DNA of 64,000 bases from an uncultured Peptostreptococcaceae bacterium. Its GTDB lineage: Bacteria > Bacillota > Clostridia > Tissierellales > Peptoniphilaceae. The stretch spans positions 15,184 to 79,183 of the forward strand of contig CAMYOU010000003.1 in the NCBI GenBank assembly GCA_947283485.1, in the 5' to 3' direction. The notes under the pieces were generated by a model. The model saw only the letters and a program-made list of their open reading frames with translations. It did not search any database and had not been told where the DNA came from. The translations under genes were made by a program, and so were the position numbers. Of the stretch, positions 48,370 through 54,903 are shown piece by piece. Positions within the stretch are counted from its first letter, which is position 1. The number at the start of each line of letters is the position of its first letter.

Positions 48370-49305
48370 TTATCCTTTCTTGCTGTACTGCGCCTTGATG
48401 CGGGGATCAAAGAACGCGTAGATGAGGTCGACGACGAGATTGATGATGCACATAAAAATCGAGCACATGATGATCGATCCCGTAACCATGGGCGTGTCCC
48501 TCTTGGAAATCGACTCGTAGACGAGCCTGCCGATGCCGGGCCAGGAGAAGACGGTCTCCGCCAGCACCGAACCCGTGATGACGAGCGACATCTGAAGTCC
48601 AATCGCCGTGATGATGGGGATGAGGGCGTTCTTGAGTCCGTGTTTGTAGATGACCTGTTTCTCGGAGCAACCTTTGGCTCTCGCCGTGGTCATATAGTCC
48701 TGCCGAATGACGTCGAGCATCGAGGAACGCGTCGTGCGCGTGATAAGCGCGGCGAGTCCGAAGCCGACCGTCACGGCAGGCAAGATGAGACTCGAAAACC
48801 CCGTTTTCCCTCCCGACGGCAAAAGTCCGAGTTTCAGCGAAAAAAGTAAGATAAGCATCAGTCCGAGCCAGAAATTCGGCATCGAGGTGCCGAAGAGCGC
48901 AAAGATCATCCCCGCAGTGTCTTTCCACGTGTTCTGATTGAGCGCGGTGTACACGCCGAGGGGAATCGAGACGATGACGGCGATGAGTACCGCCGCGCCG
49001 CCGAGCATGAGCGTATTCGGAAGTTTTTCCATAAAAGTCTGAAAGACGTCTTTGTTGGTGATATAGGATTTGCCCATATCGCCCGTGAACATGCCCTTCA
49101 TATAGTTCGCATACTGCACGATGAAGGGATCGTTGAGACCCATCTCCTCTCTCAGTTCTTCGATCTGAGCGGGGGTGGCGTTGTCCCCGAGGATCATGAG
49201 CGCGGGATCGCCGCCCGTCAGACTCATCGCCCAGAAAATGAGAAGTGAGGTGACGAGGATGACAGGGATTAACATGAGTAGTCGTTTGCCGATATATCTA
49301 AGCAT
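48370..49305 (-). CDS. oppB: Oligopeptide ABC permease OppB/DppB
   Basis: Seen: 311 residues, six helices. N-terminal MLRYIGKRLLMLIPVILVTSLLIF is typical of OppB. The EAA loop is MTTARAKGCSEKQVIYKHGLKNALIPI near residue 205. Near residue 55, MGLNDPFIVQYANYMKG is the conserved extracellular loop. A stem-loop separates it from oppA. Confidence 0.94.
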   Translation of the reverse strand: MLRYIGKRLLMLIPVILVTSLLIFWAMSLTGGDPALMILGDNATPAQIEELREEMGLNDPFIVQYANYMKGMFTGDMGKSYITNKDVFQTFMEKLPNTLMLGGAAVLIAVIVSIPLGVYTALNQNTWKDTAGMIFALFGTSMPNFWLGLMLILLFSLKLGLLPSGGKTGFSSLILPAVTVGFGLAALITRTTRSSMLDVIRQDYMTTARAKGCSEKQVIYKHGLKNALIPIITAIGLQMSLVITGSVLAETVFSWPGIGRLVYESISKRDTPMVTGSIIMCSIFMCIINLVVDLIYAFFDPRIKAQYSKKG

Positions 49306-49330
49306 CTTGTTTCCTCCACTTGCACCTTGT

Positions 49331-49373
49331 AAAAAAGAGAACGAGAAACGAACGATGCTCGTTTCTCGCTCTC
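49331..49373 (-). terminator. Stem-loop between oppA and oppB
   Basis: GAGAACGAGAAACGA (49337-49351) pairs with TCGTTTCTCGCTCTC (49359-49373), one mismatch, six T on the minus strand. Likely partial terminator. Confidence 0.85.
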
Positions 49374-49392
49374 CAATCCATCATCGAAAGTT

Positions 49393-50973
49393 CTATTGTG
49401 CGATATACGCGTGACGCCAATCGTGGTTGCCGCCGCCGTAGAAATACGTTCCTTGGAGATCCTTCCGATACGCGATGACGAGGTTCGCGATGTAGAGCGG
49501 AACCTGCGGGCAAGCGTTGACAAGATATTCCTGAAGCTCTTTGGCGTCAGCGAGTCTCTTGTCGGGATCTTTCTCCGTTGCCACGAGATCGACGAGTTCG
49601 TCGACTTTGGCATCTGAATAGTGGTGGTAGTTGGATCCGGAATCGGTGTAGAAGAGATCGCGATAGACGAAGTCTACCTTGGAGTCTTCGTTCCATCTCC
49701 AGAGGAAGAGCTCATGTCCGCCGTCCATGCAGGTCGACTTGAGCGTTGCCGTCTCCATCGGGTTGAGGGTCACTTCGATACCGATCTCGGCAAGATTTGC
49801 CTGAATGACCGTAGCGATCTGTTCGTAGGGCGTGCCGGTCGCATAGGTGAGCGTCGTCTTCACTTCGCCCGGTTTCACGCCGGCTTCTTCCATGAGCTTC
49901 TTCGCTCTCTCGACATCATAGGTGAATCCCTCCATGTCGTCGTAGAAGCCCCAGAGACCGCGGTTTAGGATCGTCTTCTGAAGCGTGCCTTTGCCGTAGA
50001 CGGCGACGTCGAGGACTGCGTTTCTGTCGATGGCGCAAGCGACGGCTTGGCGAAGTTTCTCATTGTCCCAAGGTGCCTTCTTGGTATTGAATCCGAAATA
50101 GAATAGACGCGTACCGGTCTGTTCGTAGACGGTGATGTTCTTGTCTTTTTCGAGATACTCAAGCTCGTTGATCGGGGGATTGACGCAGACGTCGATCTCG
50201 CCGGTCTGCAGTGCGATGACACGCGCGGAAGCCTCGATGTAGGGGCGGAATTCAATCGTCTCCGCAACACCTGCACGAAGCGGATCGTCCGCGGGAAGAT
50301 CGTTGCCCCAATAGTCTTCGACTTTCTTTAATCTGCAATATTCACCCTCGACCCATTCGTCAAATTTGTACGGGCCGGTGCCGATGTAATACGGATCCTT
50401 GACGCCGTCGTCATAGGCTTTCTTCGACTGAATGCCCAGGGGAACGGTCGAAAGCGTCTGTACGAACTCGTTGTTGTACTTTGCAATCTCAAGTTCGATC
50501 GTGTGCTCGTCGAGAACTTTGCAGCCGACATAGCCTGCGCCCTCGAGGCTCTTCTTGATCTTATTCTGCATCGCCATGTCGAGCGTAAACTTGACGTCTT
50601 CCGCGGTCATCGGGGTCTTCTCCCCGTCGTTGAAGTAGACGTCGTCGCGCAGATGCATGACGACATGCGTATCGTCGGTGTACTCCCAGTCCTTTGCAAG
50701 GCAAGGTGTGAATCTCTCTTCACCCTCGGAACCGTTGTTGAAGAACACGAGTGTCTGATGCGTGTTCTTGAGGACGATGTTGTTGATCTGATCCTGTTGA
50801 TCTTGCAAGTTCAGATTGTTGATGTCCGCATCCGTACCGATGATGAGGGAATCCTTGTGTCCGGTCGTCGCCTCGCAGGATACGCCGGTGCCTGCAGGTG
50901 CATTGCTGCCGCAGCCTGCGAGTGCCGTTGCGAGCATGACGGCAACGAGCAGCAGCGCCAATTTCTTTTTCAT
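49393..50973 (-). CDS. Oligopeptide-binding lipoprotein (SBP family 5)
   Basis: Seen: 526 residues, signal with lipobox LAGCG (Cys21). Domain landmarks of solute-binding family 5: YTDDTHVVMHLRDDVYFNDGE near residue 100, YIGTGPYKFDEWVEGEYCRL near residue 200, NEKLRQAVACAIDRNAVLD near residue 305, and a C-terminal PQVPLYIAN block near residue 500. Binds oligopeptides or dipeptides. First gene of the operon with a TTGACA promoter. The short spacer before oppB carries a strong hairpin. Confidence 0.92.
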   Translation of the reverse strand: MKKKLALLLVAVMLATALAGCGSNAPAGTGVSCEATTGHKDSLIIGTDADINNLNLQDQQDQINNIVLKNTHQTLVFFNNGSEGEERFTPCLAKDWEYTDDTHVVMHLRDDVYFNDGEKTPMTAEDVKFTLDMAMQNKIKKSLEGAGYVGCKVLDEHTIELEIAKYNNEFVQTLSTVPLGIQSKKAYDDGVKDPYYIGTGPYKFDEWVEGEYCRLKKVEDYWGNDLPADDPLRAGVAETIEFRPYIEASARVIALQTGEIDVCVNPPINELEYLEKDKNITVYEQTGTRLFYFGFNTKKAPWDNEKLRQAVACAIDRNAVLDVAVYGKGTLQKTILNRGLWGFYDDMEGFTYDVERAKKLMEEAGVKPGEVKTTLTYATGTPYEQIATVIQANLAEIGIEVTLNPMETATLKSTCMDGGHELFLWRWNEDSKVDFVYRDLFYTDSGSNYHHYSDAKVDELVDLVATEKDPDKRLADAKELQEYLVNACPQVPLYIANLVIAYRKDLQGTYFYGGGNHDWRHAYIAQ

Positions 50974-51015
50974 CTTAGAACCTCTCCTTCTTGTTTTTTA
51001 ATGCATTACAGTACC

Positions 51016-51045
51016 ATTTTAGCACCAAAAAAGAAAGGGTGTCAA
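51016..51045 (-). promoter_or_regulatory. Promoter of the opp operon
   Basis: Minus strand TTGACA (51045-51040), 18-base spacer, TAAAAT (51021-51016), then about 40 bases to the oppA ATG. Confidence 0.7.
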
Positions 51046-51278
51046 GGTAAATCCTTTTCCTTTTCTTCTGCAAAAATCCGTCTTTTCATCTGTTTTTTAC
51101 AAACTTATCAAGAATTTTACTTCTCTTTTCAAGCACTTCGAGTCGCGCTCATCGTCCTTATCAAAAAGGCGCGGTGTTTGAATTTCGTTTGCCCGCGTCT
51201 TTGCCCGCGTCCGAAGACGCAGGTGCATCCCGTCGCGCCGTACGCCTCACCTCAAGAGCACGCGCGTGCATTCCCCAC
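51046..51278. other. Gap with no gene seen
   Basis: Between the opp promoter and the purC terminator I see no credible ORF, repeat or RNA element on either strand. Confidence 0.5.
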
Positions 51279-51303
51279 AAAAAAACGAGCCGGATAGGCT
51301 CGT
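51279..51303 (-). terminator. Terminator of purC
   Basis: ACGAGCC (51285-51291) pairs with GGCTCGT (51297-51303), seven T on the minus strand. Confidence 0.8.
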
Positions 51304-51326
51304 TTTCTTCGGTCTTTTTGATTCTT

Positions 51327-52019
51327 TTATTTCGTGACGGCTTTTAGAAATTTTTCTTCGAGTTTCAAGGGTTCGACGTATTCGCCGTTTTCATAGACGC
51401 GCATATTGCCGCCGCTGATCTCGTCGATGAGGATGATCTTGCCGTCTTTGTCGCGACCGAACTCGAGTTTGATGTCGTAGAGTTCGAGATTTTCTTCGGC
51501 GAGGAGTTCCTTGATGACGGTGGAGATGTCGCGGGTCATCTTGGTGAGGGTGTCATACTCGCCTTCCTTGAGGATCTCTAAGATCTCAAGACCTTCTTTC
51601 GTGATGAGCGGATCTTCGGCGTCGTCGTCCTTGAGGGTGATTTCCACATAGCCGGGGAGTTCGGTGCCGCTTGCGATGTATTTGCCGTAGCGACGGATAA
51701 AGCTTCCGACGGCGCGGAAACGGCAGATGACTTCGATGCCTTTGCCGAAGACGGTGGCGGGTAATACTTCCATCGTATTCTCTTTGATGTCGGCGCTTAC
51801 AAAATGCGTGGGTACGCCGCGTTTTTTGAGTTCGGTGAAGAAATATTCGGTAAGTCTCAGTCCCAAATTGCCGATGCCTTCGATGGTGAGTCCGACGTGA
51901 TTGGCGCCGGGATCGAAGACGCCGTCTTTCCCGGTGACGGTGTCCTTAAATTTGAGGAGTACATTGCCGTTCTCAAGTGCGAACACATCTTTCGTCTTGC
52001 CTTCATAGATCTTCTTCAT
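51327..52019 (-). CDS. purC: SAICAR synthase (phosphoribosylaminoimidazole-succinocarboxamide synthase)
   Basis: Joins CAIR and Asp in purine synthesis. Seen: from ATG 52019 (GGGGGA upstream) 230 residues, normal for the short bacterial form. IYEGKTKDVFAL at residues 4-15, the family block ICRFRAVGSFIRRYGK near residue 100, and the ATP/product site LYDIKLEFGRDKDGKIILIDEIS near residue 185 are all present. It stands alone, with its own promoter and terminator and no other pur gene in the window. The 47-residue longer ORF is rejected. Confidence 0.95.
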   Translation of the reverse strand: MKKIYEGKTKDVFALENGNVLLKFKDTVTGKDGVFDPGANHVGLTIEGIGNLGLRLTEYFFTELKKRGVPTHFVSADIKENTMEVLPATVFGKGIEVICRFRAVGSFIRRYGKYIASGTELPGYVEITLKDDDAEDPLITKEGLEILEILKEGEYDTLTKMTRDISTVIKELLAEENLELYDIKLEFGRDKDGKIILIDEISGGNMRVYENGEYVEPLKLEEKFLKAVTK

Positions 52020-52052
52020 ATGAGATCTTCCCCCTTTCGGTGTTCCACGCGT

Positions 52053-52082
52053 ATTATACACCCGAGGGGCGGTTCTTGTCAT
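52053..52082 (-). promoter_or_regulatory. Promoter of purC
   Basis: Minus strand ATGACA (52082-52077), 18-base spacer, TATAAT (52058-52053). The leader of about 25 bases leaves no space for a riboswitch. Confidence 0.6.
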
Positions 52083-52136
52083 CCGGGAGGGACGCGCACG
52101 GGCGGCTTGTGGTACACTTTTCTCAGGAGGGATACG

Positions 52137-53375
52137 ATGAAAATTTATCCAATGGATCACTCGGGCGTCTTCGTCGTGACGAAGAAGCGCGCCTTTCTCT
52201 TTGACTATATCGGCGGCAAACTGCCGGAATACAATGTACCGCTTACGGTTCTCGTCTCACATCGGCACGAGGATCACTACAATCCGAAAATTTTTGAACT
52301 CGGAGCGGACGAGATCATCCTCTCGTCGGATATCCCGCCCGTGGATGGCGCGATCGTGATGGCACCGTATGAAACGCGCAAGACGGACTACACGCTCTCG
52401 ACGGTCGGTTCGACGGACGAGGGCGTGGCGTATCTCCTCGAGACGGAGGGCTTACGGCTCTTCTTCGCGGGCGATCTCAACGACTGGTACTGGGCGGACG
52501 AGGACACGCATGAGGACATGGTCTTTATGGAACGTGCATTTCGGCATGAAATCGATCGAATCGGACACGCGGACGTGCTCTTCTTCCCCGTCGACGCACG
52601 CCTCGAGTCCGAGATGACGAAAGGACTCGACTATGCAACCCGGAAACTTCGTCCCCGCGCCGTGCTTCCCATTCACACCTGGGGAGAAGACGAACGGGCG
52701 GAGAAGGCCGTCGCCGAGACGGGCGTCCACGTGCTCACGCGGGAGAGATCGCACGAGCTCACCGCGGAAGAGGCATGCGCGGGGTCGCCCCTTGCCCCCG
52801 CGGCAACGATTCTCCTCACGGGTTTCGAGCCTTTTGACGGCGAAACGGAAAATCCGTCGGGTCTTCTCGTCCGTGCTTTGGCGGAAGAACATCGCACGGG
52901 CCTCGTGACCGCCGTGCTCCCCGTCGCCTTCGACCGTGCGGCATTGGCTTTGCGCGCCCTCATCGAGACGCATCGCCCCGATCGCGTCGTCCTCCTCGGA
53001 CAGGCGGGCGGACGCAATCGCGTGACGGCGGAGATGGTCGCGGTGAATTTTCGTGATGCGCGGATCCCCGACAACGACGGCATGAAACCGTACCGCGAGA
53101 AAATCCTCAAGAGCGCGCCCGACGCGTATCTCTCGACCGCACCCGTGTACGCGCTCGTCGATCGTATGAGAGCGGACGGGATTCCCGCCGCGGTGTCCAT
53201 GACCGCCGGGACCTATGTCTGCAATGAACTCTATTTCTCCGCGCTCCATTGGATGGCGGGTCACGGCGAGACCGTCTTCGTCCATCTCCCGTATCTTCCC
53301 GCGCAGGCGACCGAGAAAGACGCCCCCTCGATGGATCTTGCGACCATGCGCCGCGCCGTCGAGCATGTGCTCTGA
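52137..53375 (+). CDS. Fusion: metallo-beta-lactamase-fold hydrolase + pyroglutamyl-peptidase I
   Basis: Seen: from ATG 52137 (AGGAGG 7 bases upstream) 412 residues in two parts without an internal stop. Residues 1-215 are an MBL-fold hydrolase of the UlaG-like kind, with HRHEDH at 42-47, AGD at 111-113 and a ligand His at 180 in PIHTW. Residues about 224-412 are a complete pyroglutamyl-peptidase I: LLTGFEPFD at 226-234, Glu299 in VTAEMVAVN, catalytic Cys362 in AGTYVCN and His383 in FVHLPYLP. The second half would remove N-terminal pyroglutamate from peptides. The order and the short Ala/Pro/Thr-rich link near 210-223 point to a true fusion. A GNAT gene follows 8 bases later. Confidence 0.88.
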   Translation: MKIYPMDHSGVFVVTKKRAFLFDYIGGKLPEYNVPLTVLVSHRHEDHYNPKIFELGADEIILSSDIPPVDGAIVMAPYETRKTDYTLSTVGSTDEGVAYLLETEGLRLFFAGDLNDWYWADEDTHEDMVFMERAFRHEIDRIGHADVLFFPVDARLESEMTKGLDYATRKLRPRAVLPIHTWGEDERAEKAVAETGVHVLTRERSHELTAEEACAGSPLAPAATILLTGFEPFDGETENPSGLLVRALAEEHRTGLVTAVLPVAFDRAALALRALIETHRPDRVVLLGQAGGRNRVTAEMVAVNFRDARIPDNDGMKPYREKILKSAPDAYLSTAPVYALVDRMRADGIPAAVSMTAGTYVCNELYFSALHWMAGHGETVFVHLPYLPAQATEKDAPSMDLATMRRAVEHVL

Positions 53376-53383
53376 GGTGTGCT

Positions 53384-53821
53384 ATGGAAATTCGCACCCT
53401 AGAAGCGCGCGACATCGACGCCTTGGCACCCGTCATGACCGCAGTCTTTAACGCCCCGCCGTGGAACGAACATTGGAGCGAGGCAAGCGCGGCACAATCG
53501 CTCTGCGAGCTTCTCGCATCGCCCCGTTTCTACGGCGATGTGATCCTCGCGGACGGCGAAATCGCAGGTGCGCTCCTCGGACATCTGCGCACCTATGCAG
53601 CGGGGACGAGCTTTTATCTCGACGAATTTTTTATCTCCCCTGCGCACAGGAGACAACATCTCGCCACCGCACTCTATCGCCACACCCTCGCAGCGTTGAA
53701 AGAGAAAAACGTCGGCGGTCTCTTTTTCACGACGCAGAGAAATTCCCCCGCGTATGCCTTTTATCTTCGCGAAGGCGCATGGGATCTCGACGACGCCGCT
53801 TGTTTTTACCACGCACTCTGA
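53384..53821 (+). CDS. GNAT-family N-acetyltransferase E
   Basis: Seen: ATG 53384 with GAGGTG upstream, 145 residues. It has the motif A region LDEFFISPAHRRQHLATALYRHTLAAL near residue 82 (RRQHLA replaces the usual RxxGxG/A) and motif B RNSPAYAFYLREGAWDLDDA near residue 122. Cotranscribed with the MBL-peptidase fusion, so it may act on a product of peptide or amino-acid turnover. The longer ORF upstream overlaps the fusion gene and is not used. Confidence 0.85.
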   Translation: MEIRTLEARDIDALAPVMTAVFNAPPWNEHWSEASAAQSLCELLASPRFYGDVILADGEIAGALLGHLRTYAAGTSFYLDEFFISPAHRRQHLATALYRHTLAALKEKNVGGLFFTTQRNSPAYAFYLREGAWDLDDAACFYHAL

Positions 53822-53852
53822 TTGCCCGTCGAAGAACCGCGTCCGGCAAATC

Positions 53853-53888
53853 AAAAAAGACCTTCCCGCCAGAGAAGGTCTTTTTTTC
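53853..53888. terminator. Bidirectional terminator
   Basis: GACCTTC (53859-53865) pairs with GAAGGTC (53874-53880), with six A left and seven T right. It separates convergent transcripts. Confidence 0.8.
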
Positions 53889-53898
53889 TACACGGATC

Positions 53899-54237
53899 TT
53901 AGAGATCCTTGATCTGCATTTTCTCCATCTGTGCGTCGCGTTTTTTCTTCTCCCGTACGGCAAAATAAATGGCGAGGAACACGAACGTCGGGATGTTCGC
54001 GATGAGAAACGCGAAAAAGAACGCAACACTCTCGCCGACAATCGACACCCCCGACCCCGGCGCGATGCTGTCCCATGACGCGTACGCAAAGAGGACGAGC
54101 AAAGAATAGAGGAACGTCACGATCGGCAGGACAAGTCCCGGCCATTTGCGCTCGGTCTTCGCGAGACGAAACTCGAGATAGATCGCACCCGCTACGACGA
54201 GCACCCACACAAAAAACAACAACACCGCATTCTTCAT
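53899..54237 (-). CDS. Small membrane protein paired with the DUF2089 regulator, 112 aa
   Basis: Seen: three hydrophobic helices (about residues 2-22, 33-52 and 68-92) and a Lys-rich tail. It starts one base after the DUF2089 stop, so the two are coupled. DUF2089 HTH proteins are often next to membrane proteins of envelope-stress modules, which gives a weak hint of function. No family recognised for this protein itself. Confidence 0.65.
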   Translation of the reverse strand: MKNAVLLFFVWVLVVAGAIYLEFRLAKTERKWPGLVLPIVTFLYSLLVLFAYASWDSIAPGSGVSIVGESVAFFFAFLIANIPTFVFLAIYFAVREKKKRDAQMEKMQIKDL

Positions 54238-54238
54238 A

Positions 54239-54538
54239 TCACTCTTCTCCTTTCATCTTCTTATATTCCGTCACGAGGATCTTGGCGGTATCAAAATCGA
54301 GCTTGTCGTTTAATGCCAGACGCTTGATCAGCGCAATATACGGCTCGCTCGCGTTTTCCTCGTTCACGCGGATCTTCTGAATGAGTCGGTCGAGTCTCAG
54401 CCGCACCGTAGGATACGTCACGCCGTATTCCTCCGCGATCTCCTTCATCGAACCCGACGCGAGGACAAATTTTTTGATGAAGACGAGCTCCTCGTCCTCG
54501 AGACTACGCATCCACTCCGGAACGATTTCAATCGCCAT
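54239..54538 (-). CDS. DUF2089-family helix-turn-helix regulator
   Basis: Seen: 99 residues. VPEWMRSLEDEELVFIKKFVLASGSMKEIAEEYGVTYPTVRLRLDRLI-like head, where ASGSMKEIAEEYGVTYPTVR is the HTH (residues about 27-46), is the DUF2089 core. The C-terminal half is helical. Zinc-ribbon Cys found in some DUF2089 proteins are absent. The promoter carries an AGTATATACT palindrome over its -10, which suggests autorepression. Confidence 0.85.
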   Translation of the reverse strand: MAIEIVPEWMRSLEDEELVFIKKFVLASGSMKEIAEEYGVTYPTVRLRLDRLIQKIRVNEENASEPYIALIKRLALNDKLDFDTAKILVTEYKKMKGEE

Positions 54539-54563
54539 CTTCCCATCCCCTTTCTTTTTATTT

Positions 54564-54592
54564 AGTATATACTTTCATTTTATTAAAGTCAA
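54564..54592 (-). promoter_or_regulatory. Promoter with palindromic -10 region for the DUF2089 operon
   Basis: Minus strand TTGACT (54592-54587), 17-base spacer, TATACT (54569-54564). AGTATATACT at 54564-54573 is a perfect 10-base palindrome over the -10 and may be an operator. Confidence 0.6.
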
Positions 54593-54665
54593 ATCGCAGT
54601 TTTTGTTTTCATAAAAATAATTCCTGCGCGGTCTTCCATCGCGTTCGCATCGCTTCTCGGCAATC

Positions 54666-54694
54666 AAAAAACCGCATCGTGGCGATACGGTTTT
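54666..54694 (-). terminator. Terminator behind a minus-strand gene remnant
   Basis: ACCG(C)ATCG (54671-54679) pairs with CGAT(A)CGGT around TGG; six T on the minus strand. It follows the remnant ORF that ends at 54706. Confidence 0.55.
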
Positions 54695-54705
54695 CATCTC
54701 GTTCT

Positions 54706-54837
54706 CTATGCTTCTTCGTAGTCGATCGTTTCCTTGAGAAAGGTTCCGCGCTCGAGATTGCGAAAGGCTTCGCGGAGTTCCTCCTCGTCATGCTCGCCGT
54801 GTCCACCGATCTCATCCTCACGGGGTTCTGAAAGCGT
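54706..54837 (-). pseudogene. C-terminal remnant of an unidentified gene
   Basis: Seen: a start-less open frame of 43 codons, bounded upstream by TGA, ends in TAG at 54706 and is followed by an intrinsic terminator. The peptide reads like a real acidic C-terminus (for example ELREAFRNLERGTFLKETID). Part of it (REDEIGGHGEHDEE) recurs as REDEMGGQDEHDEE in the repeat copy near 57.15 kb, with mostly third-base differences. I do not know the parent family. Confidence 0.35.
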
Positions 54838-54890
54838 TCAAAGACATCAAAAAACGCACGCCGAAAATGGACATGCGTTTCTTTTTTTGC
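54781..54890. repeat. Direct repeat, left copy (about 110 bp)
   Basis: Matches 57133-57240 over its whole length (roughly 80-85% by eye), including the terminator hairpin AAACGCA...TGCGTTT and the following T7GC. It lies just downstream of the surface-protein gene and forms its terminator on the minus strand. Confidence 0.75.
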
Positions 54891-54903
54891 TTCTTTATGC
54901 GTT

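Noticed and set aside
51804..53375. 523-codon version of the MBL-peptidase fusion
   Set aside because: The extra head is antisense to purC and crosses the purC promoter; AGGAGG precedes ATG 52137.
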